From: Treponema sp.
Lineage (GTDB): Bacteria > Spirochaetota > Spirochaetia > Treponematales > Breznakiellaceae
Reading direction: 5' to 3'
DNA length: 28,555 nt
Assembly (NCBI GenBank): GCA_031275035.1
Contig: JAISPH010000015.1
Span: 1 to 28,555, forward strand
Shown here in pieces: positions 7,685 to 16,430 of this stretch. The position numbers and the translations under genes were made by a program. The notes beneath the pieces were generated by a model, which was not told the DNA's origin, ran no database searches, and worked only from the letters and a program-made list of their open reading frames with translations. Each line of letters begins with the position of its first letter. Within the stretch, counting starts at the first letter, position 1.

Positions 7685-8487
7685 ACGGCCTTCTCAATAA
7701 TATTGAACACCTTGGTAGGACATTTTGCGGCGCAGGCGCCGCAGGAGGCACATTGGGCATAATTCACCTGGGGGATACCCCGGTCCATGGTAATACATTT
7801 TTGGGGACAATTTTTGACGCAAAGTTCACACTTAATGCAGCCCCTTTTGCAGGTTTTTATCACCATTTGCTTAACGCTGTTCCGGTTGGAACACAGGGCT
7901 ATGGCGCCTTTCTGGTTTTGGGGGACCCCTTTAAGCAGCGCCTGGGGACATTCGCCAAGACAGAGCCTGCATCCGGTACATTTGGCGTGGTCCACCCTGG
8001 GCAGTCCGTCGTCGCCCATGCTGAGGGCGCCGAAGCTGCAGACCTTAACGCAGTCGCCGAATCCAAGGCAGCCCCAGGCGCAGAGCTTGGTTCCCCCGGC
8101 GGCAAGCTTGGCCCCCCGGCAGGTCTGGAGCCCGGTATAGGTTCCCTTGAGGGGAGCGTGCTGCCTGGAGCCCTGGCAGGCCAGCACCGATACAATCTGT
8201 ACCATGCTGCCCCCGGAGACCCCCATAAGGGCGGCGATTTTTTCCGCCGCCGCCGCCCCCCCCACGGAACAACTGTTTATCCCTGCGTTTCCCGACGCTA
8301 TAGCGGCGGCGTAATTATCGCAGCCGGGGAATCCGCAGGCGCCGCAGTTGGCCCCCGGCAGGACTTCCCGGATTTGGCCTGCCAGGGGGTCCTGGGGTAC
8401 GGCAAAGAATTCCCGGAAAAAGCCCAGGGCGGTCCCCAGCGCAAAGGCAAGGATCAGGGCGAAAAGGGCGGTTGACAGAATAATCAT
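7666..8487 (-). CDS. rnfB: Rnf complex subunit B, iron-sulfur protein
   Basis: A 273-aa subunit that accepts electrons from ferredoxin in the Rnf ferredoxin:NAD+ oxidoreductase. An N-terminal membrane anchor (residues 1-22) precedes the 4Fe-4S domain with GANCGACGFPGCDNYAAAI. The middle and C-terminal parts carry two ferredoxin-type pairs: CTGCRLCLGECP, plus CIKCELCVKNCPQKC and CASCGACAAKCP towards the end. All expected cysteines are present. The ATG at 8487 overlaps the rnfA stop codon by 4 nt (ATGA). The last 19 nt overlap the DUF815 ATPase gene. The order C-D-G-E-A-B matches clostridial and thermotogal Rnf operons. Confidence 0.95.
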   Translation of the reverse strand: MIILSTALFALILAFALGTALGFFREFFAVPQDPLAGQIREVLPGANCGACGFPGCDNYAAAIASGNAGINSCSVGGAAAAEKIAALMGVSGGSMVQIVSVLACQGSRQHAPLKGTYTGLQTCRGAKLAAGGTKLCAWGCLGFGDCVKVCSFGALSMGDDGLPRVDHAKCTGCRLCLGECPQALLKGVPQNQKGAIALCSNRNSVKQMVIKTCKRGCIKCELCVKNCPQKCITMDRGIPQVNYAQCASCGACAAKCPTKVFNIIEKAVWPAAQ

Positions 8488-9059
8488 CTTACAAGTCCTT
8501 TGAATCCCATAAAGGCGATGGAGAGCAGCGCCGCCGTAACAAAGAGTACCGGAGTACCCTTTAGAAAAGCGGGGACCGGACTGGTTTTTAAGCGTCCCCG
8601 GATACCTGCCAGAAGCAGCAGAGAGAGGAGGAAACCCAGGGCAACTCCCAGGGCATACACCACCGATTCAACAAACGTATAGCCATTGGAAATTACGTCG
8701 AAGGTAACCGCCAGAATGGCGCAGTTGGTGGTTATCAGGGCAAGGTAGATTCCCATGGCTCCGTAAAGGGCCGGGGCGGCCTTTTTCAGATAAAACTCCA
8801 CTAACTGAACCAGGGCGGCGATCACCAGGATGAAGACCAGTATCTGGAGAAAGACAAGGCCCAGGGGCTCCAGAATAAATCTGTACAGGGGCCAGGTAAC
8901 GCAGGTGGCCAGTACGGTAACAAAGGTAACCGCCAGTCCCATGCCGATAGATTTATCCTCGTCGGTACTCATCCCGATAAAGGGGCACAGGGCGAGGAAG
9001 CGCATCAGTACCACATTGTCAATAAGAAAGGCGGATAAAAAGATCTTGAAGAGATTCAC
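8484..9059 (-). CDS. rnfA: Rnf complex subunit A, membrane subunit
   Basis: A 191-aa membrane protein with about six hydrophobic helices, one of two homologous subunits (A and E) that bind a shared membrane-embedded iron-sulfur cluster in Rnf/Nqr complexes. The family motif around residue 15-27 reads NVVLMRFLALCPF, with the conserved Cys, and a second conserved Cys lies in the helix LALITTNCAILAV (about residues 100-112). I chose the GTG at 9059 over the ATG at 9083: GGGAGG is spaced correctly for the GTG, and GTGA overlaps the rnfE stop exactly like the neighbouring ATGA junctions. Translational coupling is likely. Confidence 0.95.
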   Translation of the reverse strand: MNLFKIFLSAFLIDNVVLMRFLALCPFIGMSTDEDKSIGMGLAVTFVTVLATCVTWPLYRFILEPLGLVFLQILVFILVIAALVQLVEFYLKKAAPALYGAMGIYLALITTNCAILAVTFDVISNGYTFVESVVYALGVALGFLLSLLLLAGIRGRLKTSPVPAFLKGTPVLFVTAALLSIAFMGFKGLVR

Positions 9060-9715
9060 GCCAGACCTCCCGCGGTTCCGCAATGAGTACCGGCGGCGCC
9101 GGGAGCATCCGCCTTGGGAACCTTGAGCCGGGATTTGATATACAGGTTAAGGGCGATAAACAGGGCAAAGACAAAGAAACCCCCCGGAGGCAGCACAAAG
9201 AAGATAATTGGCTGGTAGCTTGAGGGAAGGATCTGAACGCCCAGAATAGCGCCGCTTCCCAAGAGTTCCCGCACCAGGGCAATGCCCGTAAGCACCCAGG
9301 TATATCCCAGGCCCATGCCCAGGGCATCGGGGATTACGTCCCCCGCCGGCTGCTTTGAGGCAAAGCCTTCTACCCGGCCCATGATGATACAGTTAACCAC
9401 GATGAGAGGGATAAAGACCCCCATGGCCTTGGAAAGATCCGGAAACCATGCTTTAAGTACATAGTCGATCACTGTGGTAAAAGCGGCGATGATGATGATG
9501 AATATGGGGATACGGATGGAATCGGGGATAAGTTTTCTAAAGATACTGATCACCAGTTCCGACATGAGGAGTACGAAGGTCATGGAGAGGCCCATGCCGA
9601 TTCCGTTGGCCGTTGCGGTGGTAACCGCCAGGCTTGAACAGAGACCTATCATCAGTATCAGAAGAGGATTCTCCCGGATGAGGCCGTTGGCGAAAATACG
9701 GAACGCCCGTTTCAT
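9056..9715 (-). CDS. rnfE: Rnf complex subunit E, membrane subunit
   Basis: A 219-aa subunit homologous to RnfA, with six predicted membrane helices. It starts with the family hallmark FANGLIRENPLLILMIGLCSSLAVT, containing the conserved Cys of the first half-site, and the second conserved Cys is in VFIPLIVVNCIIMGR. These residues bind the cluster shared with RnfA. The hydrophilic tail contains an Ala/Gly-rich stretch of no known role. The ATG at 9715 overlaps the rnfG stop by 4 nt, and its stop overlaps the rnfA GTG. Confidence 0.95.
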   Translation of the reverse strand: MKRAFRIFANGLIRENPLLILMIGLCSSLAVTTATANGIGMGLSMTFVLLMSELVISIFRKLIPDSIRIPIFIIIIAAFTTVIDYVLKAWFPDLSKAMGVFIPLIVVNCIIMGRVEGFASKQPAGDVIPDALGMGLGYTWVLTGIALVRELLGSGAILGVQILPSSYQPIIFFVLPPGGFFVFALFIALNLYIKSRLKVPKADAPGAAGTHCGTAGGLA

Positions 9716-10335
9716 TCTGCTTCTCCTTCTGTGGCTCCCGAGATTGCGTCCACCGGCTTTCCCTTAATCCAGGCGGTAACGCCCAGACCCGCGGCTTTGA
9801 CCGCTGCGGTAACCGCCTGGCTTGTAACGGTGGAGGCGGTTATTGCCGTTATGTCTTCTTTTACCTTAAAGGGATCGAAAACGGACTTGCCGGCAAACTG
9901 GCCGTAGAAGGTAATCCCCCTGTCCCGGTCCACAAAATAGGAAGGAGATGCGGCATTGGCCCCCAGCCCCGGCGTGTCCTGATGTTCCAGGATCTTCACC
10001 CCGGAAATTTTGCCCTCCACCCCAACTCCCACCAGCACCTTGATGGGGCCGCCGTAACTGGCTCGGGAAAGACGAAGCGCCGCTCCGGCCAATTCCGCGC
10101 CCCGGCGGGCTTCGTACTGGCTTTCTATGGTAACCGAAGAGTCCGGGCTCTGAATCCCTGAAATTTCGTTAAAAGTATCCGCACCGGGGAAAAGTTCTTT
10201 CAGGGCCGTTTCAAGGTCCGCCTGCTGGCGCTGAGCGATAATTCTGGCGGTACCGGTATAGACAAAGGCGAGCATGACGCAGGCGGCGGCGGCAAAAACA
10301 GCCAGGGTAACTCCCAGTTTAAACATGTTCTTCAT
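9712..10335 (-). CDS. rnfG: Rnf complex subunit G, FMN-binding electron carrier (atypical flavinylation motif)
   Basis: A 207-aa subunit: a membrane anchor (residues about 6-28) followed by the extracytoplasmic FMN-binding domain, recognisable from the segment GKISGVKILEHQDTPGLGA (109-127). In the family a Thr in a D-x-x-[ST]-G-A-T-x-[ST] motif carries covalent FMN added by ApbE. At the expected place this protein has TAITASTVTSQAV (163-175), keeping Thr169 but with G to A and A to S changes. A canonical DAISGAT stands at 196-202, only five residues from the C-terminus. Which Thr is modified is unclear. The gene overlaps rnfD and rnfE by 4 nt each. No apbE is in the window. Confidence 0.92.
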   Translation of the reverse strand: MKNMFKLGVTLAVFAAAACVMLAFVYTGTARIIAQRQQADLETALKELFPGADTFNEISGIQSPDSSVTIESQYEARRGAELAGAALRLSRASYGGPIKVLVGVGVEGKISGVKILEHQDTPGLGANAASPSYFVDRDRGITFYGQFAGKSVFDPFKVKEDITAITASTVTSQAVTAAVKAAGLGVTAWIKGKPVDAISGATEGEAE

Positions 10336-11426
10336 TTTGCCTCTCCCCGTCCGGCATGGGCGGCTCCGGGTTTTTTCTTCGGCACAAATCCGTATTTCCG
10401 GGGCAGCAGCTTGTTAAGGAAGGGAACGACGGCGTTCATGATCAGAATCCCGTAGCTTACCCCTTCAGGATAGGTCCCCCACTTGCGGATCAGCATGGTG
10501 ATAAGCCCGGCGCCGAATCCGAAGATCAGCTTGCCTTTGGCGGTCAGGGGGGAGGTTACATAATCGGTGGCCATAAAGATCGCTCCGAACATGATCCCCC
10601 CCCCAAGGATACCCACCAGGGGATCCATCCCCAGGACCCAGGATGCAAGAACCCCGGCGGCGATCATCCCCGCCGGGGCCCGCCAGTCAATGGTTTTGGT
10701 AACCAGCAGGAAGATCAGAGCCGCCAGGATCAGCAGTATTGAGGATTCGCCGATAGAACCTGCATGGTTGCCGATAAAAAGGGTCTTTATAGTAGACCAG
10801 TAATCATTCGAAACGGATAGTTTCGCCGCCTCAAACACCTTCCCTATCCCCGCCGCGCTGGAACCGGCCTTGAGGATGTTCATGGGAGTAACTCCGCTGA
10901 CCCCGTCCACCAGCGCGGGATTGCCCATGGCGTTGGTGAATTTTGTAACAAAATACCCCTGGGGAAAATGCCACTTGGTCATGGCCGCAGGGAAGCTCAT
11001 CAGGAGGAAGGCCCGGCCGATAAGGGCGGGGTTAAATACGTTGGCCCCCAGGCCGCCGAAGAATTCTTTAGCGGCCACCACCGCAAAAACCGCCCCCAGG
11101 GCAGTCATCCAGAAGGGGGTGGAGGGGGGGATGATCAGAGCCAGCAGAAGCCCCGTAACCCCCGCCGAAAGGTCGGCCATCCGTACTTCCTGCCGGGCGA
11201 TCGCCCGGAACAGGGCCTCCCCCAGACTGGCGGCGGCCACCGACACGATGATGTTCAGCAGGGCGGGGAGGCCGAAAATAATCACTCCCCAGGCCGAAAC
11301 CGGGGTCAGGGCGATGAGCATATTCGCCATAAGCTGCCGTGAATTTACCGGAGAGGCAATATGGGGACTTGAGGCCAGCAGCAAGGGCGGGACGGATGGC
11401 GCCTGATTCATCGAGGGTTCTCCCAT
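10332..11426 (-). CDS. rnfD: Rnf complex subunit D, flavinylated membrane subunit
   Basis: A 364-aa membrane subunit with about ten hydrophobic helices. In the family it carries a covalent FMN on a Thr in an SGAT-type motif; here this is DGVSGVTPMNIL (about residues 173-184), with Val in place of Ala, a mild change. The conserved EFFGGLGANVFNPALIGRAF and MFGAIFMATDYVTSP segments confirm RnfD/NqrB. The ATG at 11426 has GGAG 5 nt upstream and stands 9 nt after the rnfC stop, the only non-overlapping junction in the operon. The stop overlaps the rnfG start by 4 nt. Confidence 0.95.
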   Translation of the reverse strand: MGEPSMNQAPSVPPLLLASSPHIASPVNSRQLMANMLIALTPVSAWGVIIFGLPALLNIIVSVAAASLGEALFRAIARQEVRMADLSAGVTGLLLALIIPPSTPFWMTALGAVFAVVAAKEFFGGLGANVFNPALIGRAFLLMSFPAAMTKWHFPQGYFVTKFTNAMGNPALVDGVSGVTPMNILKAGSSAAGIGKVFEAAKLSVSNDYWSTIKTLFIGNHAGSIGESSILLILAALIFLLVTKTIDWRAPAGMIAAGVLASWVLGMDPLVGILGGGIMFGAIFMATDYVTSPLTAKGKLIFGFGAGLITMLIRKWGTYPEGVSYGILIMNAVVPFLNKLLPRKYGFVPKKKPGAAHAGRGEAK

Positions 11427-11435
11427 GGGATCTCC

Positions 11436-12827
11436 TTAGTTTTTTGCCGGGATCGTGGTCTTGGTCGCGGCGGCTGCTCTGGCAGCGTCCGCCTGCTGCT
11501 TCATCCGCAGGCGCTGTTTTCCGATTCTGAAACGCTGGACCAGCTTAATCCGGGCGGGGCACACATAAGTACAGCTGCCGCATTCGATACAATCCATCAG
11601 CCCCGCTTTTACCGCATAGGCCAGATCTCCCGCTTCAAGGCTGTTGTTCATGATTACCGGGGAAAGCCGGCAGGGACAGTTACGAACGCAGCGGCAGCAG
11701 CGGATACAGGGACCCTCCAAACTGGCGGCGGTTTCTTCCCTGGTCATCAGAATGATCCCGGAGGTGTTCTTCTGGATCGGCACCTCCAGGGAAGAAACGG
11801 CGGTGCCCATCATGGGGCCCCCATAGAGGATCTTGGCGAGCCTGTCGTAATCAATGTCCATAAACGTCTTGGGCAGATCCGTAAGGAGGGCGCCGATGGG
11901 AGCCCGGATATTCTTGGGGGTTTTGCAGGCCCCCCCCGATACGGTCAGATCCCGATCAATCAGGGGCTTGCCCAGGATAAAAGCTTCGGCTATGGCGATG
12001 AGGGTTCCCACGTTCTGAACAATACAGCCCGCATCCATAGGCAGGCCCCCGGAGGGAACCTCCCGGCCGGTAAGGGCGGAGATTAGCATCTTCTCTCCCC
12101 CCTGGGGGTAACGGGTCCGGCAGAGGCCGATGGAAATATCCCCGGGAATATTCCCCAGCCGCAGTTCCTGTTCGATCAAGGGAATAAGTTTCCGCTTATT
12201 ATCCTCCATGCCAATGATGGCCCGGTTCACACCGGTGATCGTCATCACTATGGCAAGGCCCTGTACCAAAAGGTTGGGCTTTTCGGTTATCGCCGCTTCA
12301 TCGGTGGTAAGGTAGGGTTCGCATTCGGCTCCGTCGGCGATAATGATGTCGATGGATTTTTCCGGCGGCGGAGAAAGCTTTACATGGGCGGGAAAACCCG
12401 CCCCCCCCATGCCGAGTATGCCCGCTTCCCGGATCCGGGCCAGGGCTTCTTCCCTGGTGCAGCCCAGGGGGTCCAGGGGAGGCATCAGCATATCCGCCGC
12501 CGGTTCCGCCCCGGCCTCCGCCTCAATAATAATGCAGAGTCCCACCGTATTATTTGACTGGGTCCGGGGCTCTATCTTTTTTACCACCCCGCTGATCGAG
12601 GCGTGAACCGGTACAGTCATAAGCCCCGGCGATTCGGCATCGGCGATTTTTTGGCCCCGTACTACCCGGTCGCCTGTACTAACCAGGCTCTTGTTCGGCG
12701 CCCCGAAGTGCTGGTGCACAGGAATTACCACCTGTCTGGGGGCCGGAACCAGCTCCACCGGTTTCCCCTCGGTGGCGTGCTTCCGGGTAGGAAGCCGCAG
12801 CCCCCGCTTAAATGTACTCACCGCCAT
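11436..12827 (-). CDS. rnfC: Rnf complex subunit C, NADH-binding iron-sulfur subunit
   Basis: A 463-aa peripheral subunit, homologous to the NuoF/NqrA type of NADH- and FMN-binding proteins, and the place where NAD+ is reduced. The N-terminal part contains a barrel-sandwich hybrid domain (residues about 25-90), and GMGGAGFPAHVKL (about 134-147) is the glycine-rich FMN/NADH site. Two 4Fe-4S motifs close the protein: CIRCCRCVRNCP and CIECGSCTYVCP (about residues 375-432). A short Ala-rich basic tail follows. The ATG has GGAGGAG upstream. It is the first gene of the operon, behind the promoter at 12915-12943. Confidence 0.96.
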   Translation of the reverse strand: MAVSTFKRGLRLPTRKHATEGKPVELVPAPRQVVIPVHQHFGAPNKSLVSTGDRVVRGQKIADAESPGLMTVPVHASISGVVKKIEPRTQSNNTVGLCIIIEAEAGAEPAADMLMPPLDPLGCTREEALARIREAGILGMGGAGFPAHVKLSPPPEKSIDIIIADGAECEPYLTTDEAAITEKPNLLVQGLAIVMTITGVNRAIIGMEDNKRKLIPLIEQELRLGNIPGDISIGLCRTRYPQGGEKMLISALTGREVPSGGLPMDAGCIVQNVGTLIAIAEAFILGKPLIDRDLTVSGGACKTPKNIRAPIGALLTDLPKTFMDIDYDRLAKILYGGPMMGTAVSSLEVPIQKNTSGIILMTREETAASLEGPCIRCCRCVRNCPCRLSPVIMNNSLEAGDLAYAVKAGLMDCIECGSCTYVCPARIKLVQRFRIGKQRLRMKQQADAARAAAATKTTIPAKN

Positions 12828-12866
12828 GCGGCTTCTCCTCCTGCTGTCTTAACGAATCAAGCGCCG

Positions 12867-12880
12867 CAGAACAGGTTCTG
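12867..12880. promoter_or_regulatory. Palindrome in the rnf 5' leader, possible operator
   Basis: CAGAAC-AG-GTTCTG is a perfect inverted repeat with a 2-nt centre, about 30 nt downstream of the predicted rnf transcription start and 40 nt before rnfC. The short centre suits a dimeric repressor site better than an RNA hairpin. The regulator is unknown. Confidence 0.4.
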
Positions 12881-12914
12881 GGTTTAACTGCCTGCAAATA
12901 AGGTACATATTATT

Positions 12915-12943
12915 ATCCTATGAATAAGTAAAGGAGCCGTCAA
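12915..12943 (-). promoter_or_regulatory. Sigma-70-like promoter of the rnf operon
   Basis: On the minus strand, -35 TTGACG (12943-12938, 5 of 6 matches), a 17-nt spacer, and -10 TAGGAT (12920-12915, 4 of 6). Transcription would start near 12908, giving an 80-nt leader before rnfC. It lies in the short gap behind dnaJ, so rnf may be transcribed separately from the heat-shock genes. Confidence 0.65.
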
Positions 12944-12971
12944 GGTTTTAGCTTTTAGAAGAGGACCGCTT

Positions 12972-14087
12972 CTATTCGTTAGACAACTCCGCCAGAGGGA
13001 TAGGTTTGGGGGCGTCGTTTTGCCCCTCTACCAGGGCAAGTTCTTCCATCAGTTCCCGGCCCCGTTTGGAAAGTTTTGCCGGAATCTGAACTATCAGTTT
13101 GATATAGAGGTTGCCCCGCCGGCCTCCGGAGGGAACTCCCTCGTCCCGGATACGGAGCATCTTGCCGTTCTGAATTCCCGGGGGGATCTTTACTTTGATA
13201 GTTTTGCCCTCCAGGGTGCTGACATGGATGTCGGCGCCCAGGACGGCCTGGGTTACCGAAATGGGAACCGCGCAGTACAGGTCCAGATCCTGACGTTCAA
13301 AATATTCGTGGGACTTAACCCTGATAAACACATAGAGGTCTCCCGCCCCGCCGGGGCCGGCGTCCCCCTGCCGGGGTATAACCACCCGCTTGCCGTTTTC
13401 CACCCCCGCGGGGATGGTAACCATGATCTTTTGGCGTTTCTTTTGGGTTCCCGAGCCTCCGCATTCCTTGCAGGGATGCTCGATGACATAGCCTTCGCCG
13501 CCGCAGGACGGGCAGGTGGAGGCTACCGAGAAGAAACCCTGGCTGTGGCGTACCTGCCCGGAGCCTTGACAGGTGGGGCAGACCTTTTTGCCCCCTCCAT
13601 TGGCCGCCCCGGAACCTTTGCAGGCGGGGCAGGAATCGTTCCGGCTGTACTGAATTTCAACCTTGGTGCCGAAAACGGCGTCTTTGAAGGGGATTTCGAT
13701 GTCGTAGCGGAGATTCGCCCCCTGCCGGAGACTGCCGCCCCCGCCGGATCTGCGGCTGCCCCCGCCGAAAAAGGTATCGAAGATTCCCGAAAAGTCCCCA
13801 AAGATATCCTCGAAACCCCGGAAGGCCTGGGAAAAGTCCTGGGCGTTTCCTGCGCCCATGCCTTCCACTCCGGCAAAACCAAACTGATCGTAGGCGGCCC
13901 GCTTCTGGTCGTCGGAAATAATCTCGTAGGCCTCGGTGGCTTCCTTGAACCGTTCTTCCGCTTCCTTATTTCCCGGATTTTTGTCAGGGTGGTATTGGAT
14001 AGCAAGCTTCCGGTACGCCTTTTTTATATCATCCTTGGAAGCGTTCTTCGGTACGCCAAGTACTTCGTAGTAATCCCGCTTTGCCAC
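12972..14087 (-). CDS. dnaJ: Chaperone protein DnaJ
   Basis: A 371-aa Hsp40 co-chaperone that stimulates the DnaK ATPase. The J domain (residues 1-70) has the invariant HPD in YHPDKNPGN; a Gly/Phe-rich linker follows (about 75-125); the zinc-binding domain has four CxxCxGxG-type repeats ([32 protein letters not shown]). The C-terminal substrate-binding part is complete. Full-length for the family. The start is a GTG at 14087 with AAGGGT upstream. A palindrome at 14108-14133 sits in its leader. Confidence 0.97.
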   Translation of the reverse strand: MAKRDYYEVLGVPKNASKDDIKKAYRKLAIQYHPDKNPGNKEAEERFKEATEAYEIISDDQKRAAYDQFGFAGVEGMGAGNAQDFSQAFRGFEDIFGDFSGIFDTFFGGGSRRSGGGGSLRQGANLRYDIEIPFKDAVFGTKVEIQYSRNDSCPACKGSGAANGGGKKVCPTCQGSGQVRHSQGFFSVASTCPSCGGEGYVIEHPCKECGGSGTQKKRQKIMVTIPAGVENGKRVVIPRQGDAGPGGAGDLYVFIRVKSHEYFERQDLDLYCAVPISVTQAVLGADIHVSTLEGKTIKVKIPPGIQNGKMLRIRDEGVPSGGRRGNLYIKLIVQIPAKLSKRGRELMEELALVEGQNDAPKPIPLAELSNE

Positions 14088-14107
14088 AATATCACCCTTT
14101 TAGGGAA

Positions 14108-14133
14108 CTTCTAAAAACTTCAGTTTTTAGAAG
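14108..14133. repeat. Perfect 11-bp palindrome, family A (copy 2), in dnaJ leader
   Basis: CTTCTAAAAAC (14108-14118), loop TTCA, GTTTTTAGAAG (14123-14133). It shares the centre AAAACTTCAGTTTT with copies at 17237-17270 (minus orientation) and 23094-23123. It lies 20 nt from the dnaJ start codon, so in the transcript a strong hairpin would form close to the ribosome-binding site. Confidence 0.8.
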
Positions 14134-14149
14134 CTTTCTTACCCTTTAA

Positions 14150-14338
14150 TATTTAGGAGAAAGGAGTGAAAGGTGAGGAACGAGGAGTTGGAAAATGGAG
14201 ATACGGGGGTCTTGGCGGCCTTCCTGTTTTCCGGGGTCCATTCCCGTTTGGTTTCCCGCCGGGGCCTGTTAGCCCCCTTCGGGCGCGGCCTTTGTCCCAT
14301 ACCCTGCTCTTGTTTACTCCTCTCCGCTCCCTCTTCCT
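14150..14338. other. Non-coding dnaK-dnaJ spacer with imperfect inverted ends
   Basis: This part of the 251-nt gap holds no credible gene. It begins with a purine-rich stretch (about 14154-14190, repeated GGAG/GAGG words) and ends with a pyrimidine-rich stretch (about 14308-14338) that is roughly its reverse complement. The centre is GC-rich and contains a GGGGC/GCCCC stem. This may be a degenerate insertion of MITE type; no target duplication could be established. Confidence 0.3.
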
Positions 14339-16270
14339 TTATTTGTCTCCATCGTCCACTACCTCGTAATCCGCATCTTCGGCGCTTTTGGTATTGCCGC
14401 CGCCGCCGCCGCCGCTTTCTCCGCCGCCTCCGGCCGCCTCCGGTCCGGGACCTGCCCCGCCCTGAGCGCCGGTCTGCTTGTAAACCTCTTCGGCGATTTT
14501 GTAGGAAACCTGCTTAAGGGCTTCGGTCTTGCCCTTGATGGCCTCAATGTCCCCGCCTTCCAGGGCCTTGCGGAGGTCGGCGATGGCCTCTTCGGCCTTG
14601 GATTTGTCCGCGGGGTTAACCTTGTTTCCCAGATCCTTAATGTTTTTCTCGGTGCTGTAGATCATAGTGTCCGCTTCGTTTCGGACCTCCGCCCTTTCCC
14701 GTTCCTTTTTGTCCTCCTCGGCATGGAGTTCCGCTTCCTTTACCATTCTGTCGACATCGGCGTCAGAAAGCCCCGAAGAGCTTTCGATACGGATCTTCTG
14801 CTCCTTGCCGGTGCCCAGATCCTTGGCGGATACATGGACAATGCCGTTGGCGTCTATGTCGAAGGTAACTTCAATCTGGGGAACGCCCCTCGGCGCCGGA
14901 GGAATACCGACCAGATCGAAGCGGCCCAGGACACGGTTCTGGTTTGCCATTTCCCGTTCGCCCTGCAGAACCTGGATGGAAACAGCGGTCTGACCGTCGG
15001 CGGCGGTGGAGAAGATCTGGCTTTTCCTGGTGGGGATAGTGGTATTCCTGGGAATAAGCTTGGTCATAACGCCCCCCAGGGTTTCAATGCCCAGGGAGAG
15101 GGGAGTAACGTCGAGGAGAAGTACGTCCTTTACGTCTCCGCCAAGGATACCGCCCTGGATGGCGGCGCCGATGGCCACCGCTTCATCCGGGTTAACCCCC
15201 CTGTTGGGCTCTTTCTTGAAGAGATCCTTTACAATCTGCTGTACCGCGGGAATCCGGGTAGAGCCGCCCACAAGAATAACCTCATCGATCTGATCCGCGG
15301 AAAGTCCCGCATCGGAAAGGGCCTTTTTGCAGGGTTCCTTGGACCGCTCCAGAAGGTCCTGGACCATCTGTTCAAACTTGGCCCGGGTCAGGCCTTTCTG
15401 CAGATGCTTGGGCCCGCTCTGGTCGGCGGTAATAAAGGGAAGGTTCACCTCGGTGGTCTGCATAGCGGAAAGCTCAATCTTCGCCTTTTCCGCCGCCTCC
15501 CGGAGCCGCTGCAGGGCCATCCGGTCCTGGCCGAGATCGATGCCCGTATCCTTTTTGAATTCCGAGATGAGCCACTCCATAATCCGGCGGTCAAAATCGT
15601 CGCCCCCTAAATGGGTATCCCCGTTGGTGGACTTTACTTCAAAGACCCCTTCCCCCAGTTCCAGGATGGAAACGTCAAAGGTTCCGCCCCCCAGGTCGTA
15701 GACAGCGATGGTCTTCTCTTTTTTCTGATCCTTGTTGAAGCCGAAGGCCAGGGACGCCGCGGTGGGCTCGTTGATGATCCGCTTTACCTCAAGGCCGGCG
15801 ATTTTTCCCGCATCCTTGGTGGCCTGGCGCTGGGCGTCGTTAAAGTAAGCCGGCACGGTGATAACCGCTTCAGTTACGGCCTCGCCCAGGTAGTCTTCGG
15901 CGGTCTTCTTCATCTTTTGAAGCACAAAGGCGGATATTTCCTGGGGAGAGTAATACTTCCCCTCAATGTCCACCCGTACATCGTCGCCCTGTTCCACCAC
16001 CTTGTAGGGAACCAGCTTCATCTCGTTGGTAACCTCCGAGTAACGGCGGCCCATAAACCTTTTTATGGAGTAAATAGTATTTTCCGGGTTGGTGATCATC
16101 TGGTTTTTTGCAGGCTGGCCCACGACCCGCTCGCCCTTGCTGGTGAAACCAACGATGGAAGGGGTAGTGCGGCCCCCCTCGGCATTTTGAATAACCACCG
16201 GTTCGCCGCCTTCAAGGACGGCTACGCATGAATTGGTAGTTCCCAGGTCAATTCCAATTATCTTACCCAT
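14339..16270 (-). CDS. dnaK: Chaperone protein DnaK (Hsp70)
   Basis: A 643-aa ATP-driven chaperone. The N-terminal nucleotide-binding domain begins [13 protein letters not shown] and contains [10 protein letters not shown] and the adenosine motif [11 protein letters not shown]. The substrate-binding domain starts after about residue 385 ([14 protein letters not shown]), followed by a helical lid. The C-terminus has a Gly-rich tail and a final EVVDD of the bacterial EEVD-like type. Complete and of normal length. GGAAGGAG precedes the ATG. It lies between grpE and dnaJ on the same strand, with hairpin-rich spacers on both sides. Confidence 0.98.
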   Translation of the reverse strand: MGKIIGIDLGTTNSCVAVLEGGEPVVIQNAEGGRTTPSIVGFTSKGERVVGQPAKNQMITNPENTIYSIKRFMGRRYSEVTNEMKLVPYKVVEQGDDVRVDIEGKYYSPQEISAFVLQKMKKTAEDYLGEAVTEAVITVPAYFNDAQRQATKDAGKIAGLEVKRIINEPTAASLAFGFNKDQKKEKTIAVYDLGGGTFDVSILELGEGVFEVKSTNGDTHLGGDDFDRRIMEWLISEFKKDTGIDLGQDRMALQRLREAAEKAKIELSAMQTTEVNLPFITADQSGPKHLQKGLTRAKFEQMVQDLLERSKEPCKKALSDAGLSADQIDEVILVGGSTRIPAVQQIVKDLFKKEPNRGVNPDEAVAIGAAIQGGILGGDVKDVLLLDVTPLSLGIETLGGVMTKLIPRNTTIPTRKSQIFSTAADGQTAVSIQVLQGEREMANQNRVLGRFDLVGIPPAPRGVPQIEVTFDIDANGIVHVSAKDLGTGKEQKIRIESSSGLSDADVDRMVKEAELHAEEDKKERERAEVRNEADTMIYSTEKNIKDLGNKVNPADKSKAEEAIADLRKALEGGDIEAIKGKTEALKQVSYKIAEEVYKQTGAQGGAGPGPEAAGGGGESGGGGGGNTKSAEDADYEVVDDGDK

Positions 16271-16316
16271 AGCTGACTCCTTCCGACACTGTCTTAAATA
16301 TACCTAAAGTTATAGA

Positions 16317-16351
16317 GCCCTTTTCAAAACCAATCGGGTTTTGAAAAAGGC
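16317..16351. repeat. Hairpin e1, dispersed family B (grpE-dnaK spacer)
   Basis: GCCCTTTTCAAAACC (16317-16331) pairs with GGTTTTGAAAAAGGC (16337-16351) with one mismatch; loop AATCG. The structure and loop recur at 23209-23227 (AAGAACC, AACCG, GGTTCTT), so it belongs to a dispersed palindrome family. Confidence 0.75.
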
Positions 16352-16354
16352 TTT

Positions 16355-16384
16355 GGAAAAACCAGCCGAAGGCCCGGTTTTTCC
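16355..16384. repeat. Hairpin e2 (grpE-dnaK spacer)
   Basis: GGAAAAACC (16355-16363) pairs perfectly with GGTTTTTCC (16376-16384), and the 12-nt interior holds a nested GCC-GAA-GGC. It is the middle of three consecutive strong hairpins in a 178-nt gap. Confidence 0.75.
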
Positions 16385-16399
16385 CTTAAATCTAAGGTT

Positions 16400-16430
16400 G
16401 CTTTTTCAAAATATAACATTTTGAAAAAGC
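16400..16430. repeat. Hairpin e3, family B-like (grpE-dnaK spacer)
   Basis: GCTTTTTCAAAAT (16400-16412), loop ATAAC, ATTTTGAAAAAGC (16418-16430): a perfect 13-bp stem. It shares the outer sequence CTTTTTCAAAA/TTTTGAAAAAG with hairpin e1. No T-run follows on the minus strand, so it does not look like a simple grpE terminator. Confidence 0.75.

Noticed and set aside
13020..15610. Long plus-strand reading frames antisense to dnaJ and dnaK
   Set aside because: They are shadows of strongly conserved chaperone genes in GC-rich DNA and show no family motifs.
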